Assembly (NCBI GenBank): GCA_038324085.1
Contig: JBBQHP010000007.1
Location: 1-64,000, forward strand
Origin: Ga0077523 sp038324085
GTDB lineage: Bacteria; Pseudomonadota; Gammaproteobacteria; Burkholderiales; Ga0077523
DNA length: 64,000 nt
Direction: 5' to 3'
Part shown: positions 1-9,282 of the stretch, one piece after another
How the letters are laid out: every line of letters begins with the position of its first letter
Position numbering within the stretch: position 1 is the stretch's first letter
The notes under the pieces: generated by a model
The model's input: only the letters and a program-made list of their open reading frames with translations
Told to the model about the DNA's origin: nothing
Databases searched by the model: none
Program-made: the position numbers and the translations under genes

Positions 1-122
1 GTTAACTTCCCCCCGGCGGTCCCCCGGGCGGTCGTATTCCCACCCGCCGGGCCCATCCCCCCCCGGGGGGGCGGGGGGGGTCCGCGCGCCCCCGCCACCG
101 CGCACCACCGTCGGAGACCGTC
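1..122. other. Low-complexity G/C-rich contig edge
   Basis: This stretch is almost pure G and C, with homopolymer runs of up to eight identical bases and a C-run facing a G-run near positions 57-80. No gene signal is visible. It looks like a low-quality read end or an assembly edge, although a GC-rich hairpin is possible. The ribosome binding site of the next gene is not obvious here, so anything upstream of the CHAT gene is unknown. Confidence 0.5.
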
Positions 123-3100
123 ATGGCACAGAAGAAGAAACCCGCCAGGAAAGCCGCGGCACCCCGCGCCGCCAGCACGCGCAGCCGGAAGAAGCCCGTC
201 GTCGCCGCAGCGCCGACCCTGGTGGCGCCACCGCCCCCGACGCGCGCCCGGCGCGATTCGACCCCCGTGTTCCAGTTCGTCGGGAGTTCGACGCCGGGCG
301 GCAGCCAGAGTCCGCTCCAGTTCCACGACCTGAAGGCTACGGTCAAGGCCAGCTTCAGCCCCGGTGCGGCGCGCGGCATCGGTCCCTCGGAAAAGGTCGT
401 CGTGCTCGCGAACGACGTCATCGAGATCGAGTTCGACGACGGCATCCGCATCTGGATGTCCGGCGACGACTACAAGGAGCAGTTCCTCCCGGCCGCCTCG
501 CGCGACGTGGAGTCGCGCAGCATCGTCGCCCCTCCCACGACCTTGCAGGTGCTGCCCACGGGAATGCAGAGCCGCGGGCCGATCGGGTGGGCAGTCAAGG
601 CGCTGCACGTGTTCGGCATCGACCTCGGCGAGAAGACCGCGCAGAAGATCGCGTCCACCATCGACACCAAAGCGACCGACAAGCGCCCCGGTCTCGGCCT
701 GTTCGCGTGCAACCTGCAGGTCGAGCAATTCAGCCTCGGTCCGCCCGCGGCGCAGTGGGGCAAGGACAATAAACCGATCCTCGTGTTCCTCCACGGCACC
801 GCTTCCAGCACCTGGGGCAGTTTCGGCGAGCTGTGGTCGAACGCCCGCGAGCGCGAGCGCCTCGAACTCGCCACGCTCTACGGCACGCATGCCGCCGCGT
901 TCGAGCACGCGTCGCTGTCCCAGAGCCCGGTCGAGAATGCGCGCGATCTGGTGAAGGCGCTGCCGAAAGGCGCGCACCTGCATCTGGTCAGCCACTCCCG
1001 CGGCGGCCTGGTCGGCGAACTGCTCTGCCGCGCCAACCGCGCGAGCGGCGTACCCTTCGATGCGATCGAGATGGAAGCCTACGGCGCAGCGCTCGATGCG
1101 CGCGGCAAGGAGCTGAAGGAACCGAGCACGAAGAATCGCCACGTGGCAGCCTTGCAGGAACTGAACGACCTGCTGCGCGAGAAACAGATCGTGGTCGAGC
1201 GCTTCGTGCGCGTGGCCTGTCCGGCACTGGGCACGACGCTCGCGTCGCGCCGCCTCGACCGCTGGCTGTCGGTGATCGGCAGCCTGTGCAGCGCGGCGTT
1301 GCCCAACACGCCGCTGTCCGACTGGCTCTCCGACATCGGCGATTTCATCGGCTCGGTCATCTCCGAGAAGACCGACCCTGCGACCTTGCCCGGGCTCGAG
1401 GCGATGATGCCGGACTCCGGCCTGATCCGCCTAGTCAACTGGCCGGACGTGGAGATCAGCGGCGACCTCGCGGTGATCGCGGGCGACATCGCCCCGGATG
1501 CGTGGTGGTCGAAACTGCTCGTGTGGGTCACCGACCGCTTCTACGACGGCGAGCACGATCTGGTGGTGAACACCGCGTCCATGTCGGGCGGCACCCGGCG
1601 CTCCGACTCGGCGTTGCTGAGCTTCCATCAGGGTCCGACCGTCAACCACTTCACCTATTTCCAGAATGCGGACAGCGCCGGCCGGCTGCTGCTCGCACTG
1701 ACGGGCAAGGCGTCGCTCGACAACGGCTTCAAGCCGCTGGTGGCGCCGACCACGCCGATCGCGCGCGGGCTCGAATTCAGGCCCGGGCGCGGACCGCAGC
1801 CGGTGCTGTTCCTGCTGCCGGGCATCATGGGCAGCGAGCTCATGGTGAACAACGCCACGGTGTGGCTCAACCTGCCCAAGCTGGTCTTCGGCGGGCTCGC
1901 GAAGATCGCCATCGGCGCCGCCGGCGTGAAGGCCCGGCAACCCATCGTGGGCTACTACGGCGAACTGTCGATGTATCTGCGCAGCTCGCACAAGGTCATC
2001 GACTTCGCCTACGACTGGCGCCTGCCGCCGGAGGACGAAGCCGCGCGGCTGGCCGAGGCCGTCGCCGCGGAACTGGACGCCGCCGAGAATGCCGGTCAGC
2101 CGGTGCGCATCCTCGCGCATTCCATGGGCGGGCTCGTCGCGCGCACGATGATCGCGAAGCACCCGAAGGTGTGGATCGACCTGTGCAAACGCGACGGCGG
2201 GCGGCTGGTCATGCTCGGCACGCCCAACGGCGGCTCCCATTCGATCACCGAGATGCTGGTGGGGCAGTCCTCGACCATGAAAGGACTGGGCACCCTCGAC
2301 CTCAAGCACGACCTGAAGGAGCTGCTGAACATCGTCAGCCGCTTTCCAGGCGTGCTGGCCATGCTGCCCAAGGAACAGGACCCGCGCGAGAATTTCTTCG
2401 ATGCCGCGGTCTGGGCCCGTTACGCTTCGGCCGCGGGTGACGGCTGGGTCGTGCCCGCCGAAAAGGATCTCGCGAGCGCGCGCAGTTTCCGGAACACGCT
2501 GGACGGCGCGCTGCTCGATCCCGATCACATGGTGTACGTGGCCGGCATCGCCGATGCCACGCCGGCCGGCATGCGGCTGGTCGAAGGCACGAACCGCATC
2601 GAAATCATGGCCACCGCGCAGGGCGACGGCCGGGTGACATGGGAGAGCGGCATCCCGCCCGGCATACCCACCTGGTACATGAACGCCTGCCACGGCGATC
2701 TCTCCGCGCACGCACCCGCATTTCCGGCGATCCAGGAACTGCTCGAGTCCGGCAAGACGCTCAAGCTGCCGCAGCAGCCGAAGATCAGTCGCGGCACCAC
2801 CGAGCTGTTCCCGATGCCGCGCGATACCGACGCGTTGTATCCGTCCGAGGAAATCCTCACCGCCGCGGCACTCGGGACGCGTCCCCGCAAGCGCCAGTCC
2901 ACGCGGCAGATCCAGGCCCCCGTGTCGGTCGGCATCCTGCACGCCGATCTGGCATACGCGAAGTACCCGGTCGTGGTCGGGCACTACACCGGCGACACGA
3001 TCATCAGCGCCGAGAAGGCATTGGACCTCGCACTGGACAAGGCGCTTTCGCGCCGCCAGGCGCTGGGCCTCTATCCGGGCCCCATCGGCACCAGCGCCGT

Positions 3101-5771
3101 GTTCGCCAATCCGAAGCTCGCGACGGACCCCACGGCAAACCCGCGCGGCGCCATCGTGGTCGGCCTCGGCACGGCGGGCCAGTTGACCGCGTCGATGGTG
3201 ACACGCGTGTTCCGGCAGGGCCTGCTCGAACACGTCCTCGCCGCTGGCCAGATGCGCCCGACGACCATGACCGGCGGTGCGTCGATCACCAAGTTCGCCG
3301 TCTCCGCCCTGCTCATCGGCACCGGCGCCGGCGGCATCTCCGTCGGCGATTCGATCTACGCGTTGCTGAAGGGGATCCTCGGCGCCAACGAGGCGCTGGA
3401 CGCAGCCGGCCAGGCGGAGCGCATCACCGGGCTCGAGATCGTGGAACTGTTCGAAGATCGGGCGATCCAGGGCGTCAAGGCGCTGCAGGAACTGCGGCGC
3501 AATCCCGATCTCGATCAGGCCTTCTATTTCCGGCCCACGATCGAGGTCGCCTCCGGCGGTCTGCGCCGGGTCAGTTTCGACGAACCCGGCGGCTGGTGGC
3601 ACCGCATCCAGGTGCTGGGTGGCGGCAAGGACGGCGAGCCCTCCGACGGCACGCTGCGCTTCTCGTCCATGACGCGACGCGCGCGGACCGAAGTGCAACT
3701 GCAGCGCACGCAGTTGAAGCTGGTGGACGAATTCATCGAGCAGGCCATCCGGCAGACGGTCGACAACGAGCTGGTGGCGCGCTCCTTGTTCGAGCTGCTG
3801 CTGCCGAACGAGCTGAAGGACCAGTCGCCCGACCAGGACAACACGGTGCTGCTGCTCGACGAGGAGTCCGCGCGCTACCCGTGGGAACTGCTGCGCGACC
3901 CGATGAATCCCGGCCGCAAGCCGATGGCGGTGGAGCACGGTTTCCTGCGTCAGCTCGAATCCTTCGAATACCGCGAAACGATCCGCACCGCCTCCGAGAA
4001 TACCGCGCTGGTCGTAGGCGATCCGACCAGCAGTTTCCCGCCCCTGCCCGGCGCCAGCCACGAAGCGACCGCGGTCGCCAAGGTGCTGCGCGCGCGTGGC
4101 ATGGTCGTGGAGGACCAGATCAATCCGTCGGCCTCGCACGTGCTGCAGTCGCTGTTCAAGCAGCCCTATCGCATCCTTCATCTCGCGGGGCACGGCGTCT
4201 ATCGCTATCTCGCCGACGACGCGCTCGACTGCGACGCCTGCGGCCAGCAACTGCCCGACGACGCGCTCGCGCGCAAGGCGAAGGATGCCGATCGCATCAC
4301 CGGCATGGTCATCGGCGACAACGCCTTCCTGACGCCGGTCGAAGTGCGGCAGATGCGCCGCGTTCCCGAACTCGTGTTCATCAATTGCTGCCACCTCGGC
4401 CATATCGAGGGGACGCCGGTCGACGCGACGAAGCAGAACCAGCGACGCGATTTCCACAAGATCGCCGCCAACGTTTCCACGGAGTTCATCCGTATGGGCG
4501 TGCGCGCGGTGGTCGCGGCGGGATGGGCCGTGGATGACACCGCGGCGACGGTCTTCGCCAAGCGTTTCTACGAGGAACTTCTGGCCGGAAACAGTTTCGG
4601 CACCGCCGTGCGCGAGGCACGCGAAGCTGCCTTCGATGCGGCACCGCACATCAATACCTGGGGCGCGTACCAGTGCTACGGCGACCCGGACTATCGGCTC
4701 GTGCGGGATGGCGCCGGCGGCGGTTCCAACGGAGCCGACTCGAGCTACGCCAGCCCGTCGGAATGCGTCGCGGTGCTCGACAACCTGGCCTCGCGCCTGT
4801 CGCTTGCCGCCAGCGATCCGAAGCCGGATCGAGATCGGCTGGCCGCGCTCGTGAAACGGCTGGAAGCCCAGCAATGGCTCGACAACGCGCAGGTGCTCGC
4901 CGCCGTGGGACGTGCCCACGGCCAGGCCGAGCTGTTCGATCCCGCGATCCAATACCTGCGCCGGGCGCTGGCGGCCGACGGCAGCGCGATGAGCTGCCGC
5001 GACATCGAGATGCTCGCGAACATCGAAGCGCGTCACGCGCTACACGTCTGGGACGCAGCGACCGATGCCGATGTCGGCATGCGGCTGATCGATACGGCCA
5101 TCGCGCGCATCGAGTCGCTGTTGCGGGTCGCGGCGGCCGACGCGGGAACAAGCATCGGCGGCCTGACGCAGGTCATGGCCACGAGCGAACAGCTGGCACT
5201 GCTCGGCAGCGCCTACAAGCGCAAGGCGTTGATGAACACCGGCGACAAGCGGCTGGCGCTGCTCGAATCGAGCCTCGAATGCTATCGTCGGGCCTACGAC
5301 CGGGGTCGCAAGGAATACCCGTTGCTCAATGCGTTGATGCTCGAGATCGCCATCGGCTGGCAACGGCGCAACGGCTTGACGGCGGCCAACCGCAAGAAGA
5401 TCGTCGACGAAGCGCGCCGGCTGGCGGCCGAACTGGAAACCGCGTCCGCGACCCGGCGCGATTTCTGGACTGCGGCGATGCTGGGCGACGTTGCCCTGGT
5501 CGATGCGCTGGCGCGTCCGAACTTCACATCCGCGGCGCTCGACTCCGCCAGGGATCGGTATCGGGAAGCGGCCCGGCGCGCGAGCCCGCGCGAATTGCGC
5601 TCGGCCGTAGACCAGATCGATTTCCTGATCCGTTTCGCAGCGGGCGAGCCGGCCATTGCGAAGGGGCTGAGCGAGCTGCGCGGGGCGATCGAGCCTCCCA
5701 CGGCGACTACGGGAGACGACAAACAGAAGGCGCCGGCCGCGAAAAAGAAGGCGGCGCGCAAGCGGAAGTAG
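123..5771 (+). CDS. Giant CHAT-domain protein with two alpha/beta-hydrolase (lipase-like) domains
   Basis: This 1882-residue protein has no signal peptide. It begins and ends with Lys/Ala/Arg-rich tails. Residues ~215-450 form an alpha/beta hydrolase with an oxyanion-type LVFLHG strand and nucleophile motif SHSRGG (Ser292). Residues ~560-900 form a second hydrolase resembling the LCAT/PGAP1-like group, with LPGIMGSE and AHSMGG (Ser667). Residues ~930-1250 match nothing I recognise. Residues ~1270-1560 are a CHAT (caspase HetF-associated with TPRs) domain, with HLAGHG (His1357) and INCCHLG (Cys1423) as the likely His/Cys dyad. Residues ~1580-1850 look helical and TPR-like. CHAT proteases act in bacterial and archaeal defence and cell-death switches. 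A protease joined to two lipase folds suggests a regulated membrane- or lipid-attacking effector, which is inference. Upstream partners are lost at the contig edge. The soxY gene starts 324 bp downstream and is probably unrelated. Confidence 0.85.
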   Translation: MAQKKKPARKAAAPRAASTRSRKKPVVAAAPTLVAPPPPTRARRDSTPVFQFVGSSTPGGSQSPLQFHDLKATVKASFSPGAARGIGPSEKVVVLANDVIEIEFDDGIRIWMSGDDYKEQFLPAASRDVESRSIVAPPTTLQVLPTGMQSRGPIGWAVKALHVFGIDLGEKTAQKIASTIDTKATDKRPGLGLFACNLQVEQFSLGPPAAQWGKDNKPILVFLHGTASSTWGSFGELWSNARERERLELATLYGTHAAAFEHASLSQSPVENARDLVKALPKGAHLHLVSHSRGGLVGELLCRANRASGVPFDAIEMEAYGAALDARGKELKEPSTKNRHVAALQELNDLLREKQIVVERFVRVACPALGTTLASRRLDRWLSVIGSLCSAALPNTPLSDWLSDIGDFIGSVISEKTDPATLPGLEAMMPDSGLIRLVNWPDVEISGDLAVIAGDIAPDAWWSKLLVWVTDRFYDGEHDLVVNTASMSGGTRRSDSALLSFHQGPTVNHFTYFQNADSAGRLLLALTGKASLDNGFKPLVAPTTPIARGLEFRPGRGPQPVLFLLPGIMGSELMVNNATVWLNLPKLVFGGLAKIAIGAAGVKARQPIVGYYGELSMYLRSSHKVIDFAYDWRLPPEDEAARLAEAVAAELDAAENAGQPVRILAHSMGGLVARTMIAKHPKVWIDLCKRDGGRLVMLGTPNGGSHSITEMLVGQSSTMKGLGTLDLKHDLKELLNIVSRFPGVLAMLPKEQDPRENFFDAAVWARYASAAGDGWVVPAEKDLASARSFRNTLDGALLDPDHMVYVAGIADATPAGMRLVEGTNRIEIMATAQGDGRVTWESGIPPGIPTWYMNACHGDLSAHAPAFPAIQELLESGKTLKLPQQPKISRGTTELFPMPRDTDALYPSEEILTAAALGTRPRKRQSTRQIQAPVSVGILHADLAYAKYPVVVGHYTGDTIISAEKALDLALDKALSRRQALGLYPGPIGTSAVFANPKLATDPTANPRGAIVVGLGTAGQLTASMVTRVFRQGLLEHVLAAGQMRPTTMTGGASITKFAVSALLIGTGAGGISVGDSIYALLKGILGANEALDAAGQAERITGLEIVELFEDRAIQGVKALQELRRNPDLDQAFYFRPTIEVASGGLRRVSFDEPGGWWHRIQVLGGGKDGEPSDGTLRFSSMTRRARTEVQLQRTQLKLVDEFIEQAIRQTVDNELVARSLFELLLPNELKDQSPDQDNTVLLLDEESARYPWELLRDPMNPGRKPMAVEHGFLRQLESFEYRETIRTASENTALVVGDPTSSFPPLPGASHEATAVAKVLRARGMVVEDQINPSASHVLQSLFKQPYRILHLAGHGVYRYLADDALDCDACGQQLPDDALARKAKDADRITGMVIGDNAFLTPVEVRQMRRVPELVFINCCHLGHIEGTPVDATKQNQRRDFHKIAANVSTEFIRMGVRAVVAAGWAVDDTAATVFAKRFYEELLAGNSFGTAVREAREAAFDAAPHINTWGAYQCYGDPDYRLVRDGAGGGSNGADSSYASPSECVAVLDNLASRLSLAASDPKPDRDRLAALVKRLEAQQWLDNAQVLAAVGRAHGQAELFDPAIQYLRRALAADGSAMSCRDIEMLANIEARHALHVWDAATDADVGMRLIDTAIARIESLLRVAAADAGTSIGGLTQVMATSEQLALLGSAYKRKALMNTGDKRLALLESSLECYRRAYDRGRKEYPLLNALMLEIAIGWQRRNGLTAANRKKIVDEARRLAAELETASATRRDFWTAAMLGDVALVDALARPNFTSAALDSARDRYREAARRASPRELRSAVDQIDFLIRFAAGEPAIAKGLSELRGAIEPPTATTGDDKQKAPAAKKKAARKRK

Positions 5772-5995
5772 TGATGCGGGCGGGCGAGGGAGGAGGCAGA
5801 AAAAGCGCGACCGTGCACCACACCGCGACAAGGCGCCGTGGCCCGCCTCCAGTCGCCGAATTTCGCGACTGCGATCTTCGCGAGCGACGGTCGAGCCCCT
5901 CCCGCACGATTCTCCGGGCCACGGAGATATTTCTCCCGTTCGAGGACACGAATCGTGACTGAACCCGCGACGGATCCGGTGCGTCGCAGGAGTCC

Positions 5996-6023
5996 CGCTC
6001 CGGGCGTTGTGACGCCCGGAGCG
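5996..6023. terminator. 11-bp perfect hairpin between CHAT gene and soxY
   Basis: CGCTCCGGGCG (5996-6006) and CGCCCGGAGCG (6013-6023) are perfect reverse complements around a 6-base loop. No T-run follows, so it is not a textbook intrinsic terminator. It lies ~70 bp before soxY, so it could end CHAT-gene transcription or structure the sox leader. The rest of the 324-bp gap (5772-6095) shows no convincing gene. Confidence 0.45.
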
Positions 6024-6095
6024 TGCCAGCCGGCGCAAACGCAGGTAGGCTTGCGAACCGGGACCGCATTCCGGGGTCCGAGTTGCAACGCAATC

Positions 6096-6572
6096 ATGGA
6101 TACGCATATGCAAGCAGCGCGCAGACGCTTCATGACGAATACCGCGGGTGTGATCGCGGCGTTCGTGGCGGCCGGCTGGCTGACCCCCGGCGAGGCACGG
6201 GCGGCGGAATGGAACAAGGCGGCCTTTGCCGTGAAGGACATGGACGAACTGATCGCCCTGCTCGGTGGCGAGCCGGCGACGCCCAGCGACGCCATCGTGT
6301 TCGATGCCCCGGACATCGCGGAGAACGGCGCCGTGGTACCGCTCGCGCTGAAGAGCGGTGTGCCGGGCACCGAGACGATCGCCATCATCGTGGAGAAAAA
6401 TCCGACCGTTCTCGCAGCGATGTTCACGATCCCGCCGGACACGCTGCCGGAGATCATGACCCGCGTGAAGATGGCGGAATCCTGCAACGTCTATGCGTTG
6501 ATCCGCGCCGGGGGCAGGAATTTGTTCGCCGTGCGCGCAATCAAGGTCACGCTCGGCGGTTGCGGTGGTTGA
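6096..6572 (+). CDS. soxY: Thiosulfate oxidation carrier protein SoxY
   Basis: SoxY is the subunit of the periplasmic SoxYZ carrier that holds sulfur intermediates covalently on a C-terminal cysteine swinging arm during thiosulfate oxidation. The 158-residue product has a Tat-type signal (RRRFMTNTAG, residues ~9-18), a body of normal SoxY size, and the diagnostic GGCGG terminus (Cys156). I chose ATG 6096; ATG 6108 four codons later is an in-frame alternative. It starts the soxYZAX run, with soxZ 10 bp downstream behind a strong GAGGAG site. Upstream soxCD, usual in many proteobacterial clusters, are not present. Confidence 0.93.
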   Translation: MDTHMQAARRRFMTNTAGVIAAFVAAGWLTPGEARAAEWNKAAFAVKDMDELIALLGGEPATPSDAIVFDAPDIAENGAVVPLALKSGVPGTETIAIIVEKNPTVLAAMFTIPPDTLPEIMTRVKMAESCNVYALIRAGGRNLFAVRAIKVTLGGCGG

Positions 6573-6582
6573 GGAGTAGCCG

Positions 6583-6894
6583 ATGGGAAAGCCGATGAAG
6601 ATTCGCGCCCGGGCCGCGGGCGAGCTGGTGGAAGTGAAGGTGCTGATGGCGCACCCGATGGAATCCGGCCGGCGCAAGGATGCCGCGGGCGAACTGATTC
6701 CCGCCCACTACATCCGCACGGTCGAGGCCACGTGCGCCGAGCGCGTGGTGCTCACGGCGCAATGGGGCACGGCGATCTCCGCCAATCCGTTCCTCGGCTT
6801 CAAGTTCAAGGGTGGTGCGAAGGGCGACAAGGTGCGCATCACCTGGGTCGACTCGGAAGGGGATTCACGCAGCGATGAAACGACGGTCGTCTGA
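6583..6894 (+). CDS. soxZ: Thiosulfate oxidation carrier complex protein SoxZ
   Basis: SoxZ pairs with SoxY to form the sulfur-substrate carrier in the periplasm. At 103 residues it has the normal length and the family look: an immunoglobulin-like all-beta protein without its own signal peptide, normally co-exported with SoxY. Typical stretches are VLMAHPMESG near residue 20 and ISANPFLGFKFKG near residues 66-78. The start is fixed by GAGGAG at 6571-6576. Its end overlaps the soxA start by 20 bp, so the genes are probably translationally coupled. Confidence 0.94.
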   Translation: MGKPMKIRARAAGELVEVKVLMAHPMESGRRKDAAGELIPAHYIRTVEATCAERVVLTAQWGTAISANPFLGFKFKGGAKGDKVRITWVDSEGDSRSDETTVV

Positions 6895-7714
6895 CGCGAT
6901 CGCCGTGCCGATTCGAGGAGGCATCGTCGCGACGATCTGCGCGGGCATCCTGCTCGGCGGCGCCGTGAGCGCGCTGGGCGAGGACGTCGATCCGTTGAAC
7001 GGCATCCAGAAGTATCGGGACATGCTGAAGGACGACAATCCCGCCGAGCTGAGCGAAATGAGCGGCGAAGCGCTATGGACCACGCCGCGCGGACCCAGGC
7101 AGGCGACGCTCGAGGCCTGCGACCTGGGGCTCGGGCCGGGTGTGATCGAAGGCGCGTATGCGCGGCTGCCCCGGTGGTTTCCCGACGTGGCCCGCGTGCA
7201 GGACATCGAATCGAGGCTCGTCACCTGCATGACGACGTTGCAGGGCATGACCGCCGAACAGGCGACGAAGGACTGGACCAACCCGGGCTCCGACCTGGAA
7301 AACCTGGTCACATACGTCGCCGGGAAATCGCTCGGCGTCCCGATCGACGTGCCGGCGCTGCACCCGCGGGAAGCAGAACTCGCCGCGATCGGTGAGGTGC
7401 TGTTCTTCCGCCGCGCAGGGCCCCTCGATTTCGCCTGCGCCACCTGCCATTCGCAGGATGGCCGGCGCATCCGGCTGCAGGATCTTCCCAATTTCCTCGA
7501 CCCGGAGAGCGCGCGCGGATCGATGACCACGTGGCCCGCGTATCGGGTCTCGCAAAGCGCCGTCTGGACCATGGAGCGGCGCCTGATCGATTGCATTCGC
7601 CAGATGCGCCAGCCGGAACCCGAATTCGGCTCCGAGCTGCTGATCGCGTTGCAGGTCTGGCTCCAGAAGCAGGCGAACGGCGGCGCGATGGCCGCACCGG
7701 GGATGAAGCGATGA
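6875..7714 (+). CDS. soxA: Sulfur oxidation c-type cytochrome SoxA
   Basis: SoxA is the catalytic subunit of the SoxAX cytochrome that joins thiosulfate oxidatively to SoxY. The 279-residue product has a Sec-type signal (hydrophobic stretch ~13-30). A single CATCH haem site lies at residues 188-192. A later Cys in RLIDCIRQMRQ matches the usual persulfide cysteine/haem-ligand position. The first haem motif of dihaem SoxA is missing: the matching region near residue 112 reads LVTCMTTLQG with no CxxCH, so this is a monohaem type. ATG 6875 lies inside soxZ. Upstream in-frame codons exist but carry no signal peptide. It overlaps soxX by ATGA. Confidence 0.93.
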   Translation: MKRRSSDAIAVPIRGGIVATICAGILLGGAVSALGEDVDPLNGIQKYRDMLKDDNPAELSEMSGEALWTTPRGPRQATLEACDLGLGPGVIEGAYARLPRWFPDVARVQDIESRLVTCMTTLQGMTAEQATKDWTNPGSDLENLVTYVAGKSLGVPIDVPALHPREAELAAIGEVLFFRRAGPLDFACATCHSQDGRRIRLQDLPNFLDPESARGSMTTWPAYRVSQSAVWTMERRLIDCIRQMRQPEPEFGSELLIALQVWLQKQANGGAMAAPGMKR

Positions 7715-8337
7715 AACGACTGGTCGTGACCGGCCTCGTCTGCGCGATGAGCGCCGCTGCCGTTGGCGCGGACGACGACAGCGGACTCGGAAAGCAGGTC
7801 GAACAGGTCCTGCGCCACTCCTTCACCACCGCTACGCCGGCAGAATGGAAGACCCGGCTCGACCAGGACGAAGTCCAGGCGTTGTGCAGTCTCCACCACA
7901 ATTCGCCCCCCGCCGCAGTGTCGGAGCGCATCGCCAAGCTGAGCAGCGCGACGATGCGCTATCCGGAAGACGGCAAGCTGTCGGGCGACTGGAAGAAGGG
8001 CGAGAAGCTCGCTTCGCTCGGCACGGGGGGGCACATCGGCAAGATCCAGCCGGATCGCCCCGGCGTGCGTCGCGGCGGCAATTGCTACGCGTGCCATGTG
8101 CTCGCGCCGGACGAGATCGACGCCGGCAACATCGGTCCCAGTCTCGCCGGCTATGGCCGGCGCTTTGCCAACTCGCCCGCGACCGCGCGCATCGTGTACG
8201 AGAAGATCTGGAACGCGCAGGCCTTCCTGCCCTGCACGCAGATGCCTCGCTTCGGCGCCAACGGCTGGCTCACACCGCAGGAGGTCGCCGACACGGTCGC
8301 CTTCCTGCTCGATCCGGAATCGCCGGTCAACCGCTGA
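7711..8337 (+). CDS. soxX: Sulfur oxidation c-type cytochrome SoxX
   Basis: SoxX is the electron-accepting partner of SoxA and passes electrons to small cytochromes. The 208-residue product has an N-terminal signal peptide (~residues 1-20). A CYACH haem-attachment site lies at residues 125-129, and a TQMPRFG segment downstream supplies the usual Met ligand. It is longer than the smallest SoxX forms because of a ~100-residue segment before the haem domain, as in other extended SoxX proteins. It starts inside the soxA stop (ATGA). soxB, normally next, is displaced ~3.5 kb downstream. Confidence 0.92.
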   Translation: MKRLVVTGLVCAMSAAAVGADDDSGLGKQVEQVLRHSFTTATPAEWKTRLDQDEVQALCSLHHNSPPAAVSERIAKLSSATMRYPEDGKLSGDWKKGEKLASLGTGGHIGKIQPDRPGVRRGGNCYACHVLAPDEIDAGNIGPSLAGYGRRFANSPATARIVYEKIWNAQAFLPCTQMPRFGANGWLTPQEVADTVAFLLDPESPVNR

Positions 8338-8459
8338 GTCACCGGGCTGGCCATGCGCAGGGGCATGCGGTCGGGACCGGCCGCCGCACGGAATTGCCGC
8401 AGGTTCCAGCACCTGGCCTGGGCCTGCCTGAGCGTCCCTCTCAATGGAGATCAGCCCCC

Positions 8460-9254
8460 ATGAATTCACCCGCCCACGGCGAAGTCGTGCAGCCTTTCCC
8501 GCGGCCCGAGTCACTGCCGATGTCGGAGGCCGAATGGGCTGCGCGCCAGGAACTTGCGTGCGTCTATCGACTGTTCGACCACTTCGGGTGGCACGAGCTG
8601 ATCTACAACCACATCACCGTGCGCGTCCCCGGCGAGGACCGGCATTTCCTGATCAATCCCTTCGGCCTCATGTACCGCGAGGTGAAGGCGTCGAATCTGG
8701 TCAAGATCGACATCGACGGCAACGTGCTGAGCGCGTCGGACTGGCCGATCAATCCCGCCGGCTTCATCGTGCATGCCGCCGTCCACTCTGCGCGCAGCGA
8801 TGCCCACGCAGTCATCCACACGCATACCACCGCCGGGCAGACGGTCTCGTGCCAGCGTCAGGGGCTGCTGCCGCTGTCGTTCACCTCCGTCTTCTTCCAC
8901 GAGCGCATCCGCTATCACGACTTCGAAGGCATCACGCTCGATCGCGACGAATGCGCCCGCCTTGCCGGCGATCTCGGCGACGCGAACGTGATGATCCTGC
9001 GCAACCACGGATTGCTCACCTGCGGCCCCGACCTCGCGCACGCGTTCTCGCTGCACTACCAGCTCCAGCGCGCCTGTGAAGTGCAGGTGGCGAGCCAGAG
9101 CGGCGGTGCCGAATTGAACCTCGTGCCCGATCGCGTGGCGCAACGCGCGGCCCGCCAGTTCGCCGCGGCACAGACGACGGGCCGCGAAGATCAGCTGCTG
9201 TTCGCAGCCATGCGCCGCTGGATGATCGACAAGGACCCGTCGTTCCTGACCTGA
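8460..9254 (+). CDS. Class II aldolase/adducin-family protein
   Basis: This 264-residue protein belongs to the zinc-dependent class II aldolase/adducin fold (fuculose-phosphate aldolase, RhaD, AraD-type epimerases). The metal-binding HTHT motif follows HAVI near residues 121-124, and the third histidine is in NHGLLTCG near residue 183. Several sugar-acid enzymes and uncharacterised paralogues of similar length share these features, so the substrate cannot be named. It follows soxX after 122 bp on the same strand and converges with the bufferin operon. No link to thiosulfate oxidation is known to me. Confidence 0.85.
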   Translation: MNSPAHGEVVQPFPRPESLPMSEAEWAARQELACVYRLFDHFGWHELIYNHITVRVPGEDRHFLINPFGLMYREVKASNLVKIDIDGNVLSASDWPINPAGFIVHAAVHSARSDAHAVIHTHTTAGQTVSCQRQGLLPLSFTSVFFHERIRYHDFEGITLDRDECARLAGDLGDANVMILRNHGLLTCGPDLAHAFSLHYQLQRACEVQVASQSGGAELNLVPDRVAQRAARQFAAAQTTGREDQLLFAAMRRWMIDKDPSFLT

Positions 9255-9282
9255 AGCCGCCGGCCCTGCCGTTGCCGCGCGC

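Noticed and set aside
1431..5036. 1201-residue antisense ORF inside the CHAT gene
   Set aside because: Arg/His/Gly-rich composition, no recognisable domain and full overlap with a clearly coding plus-strand gene; a high-G+C shadow frame.
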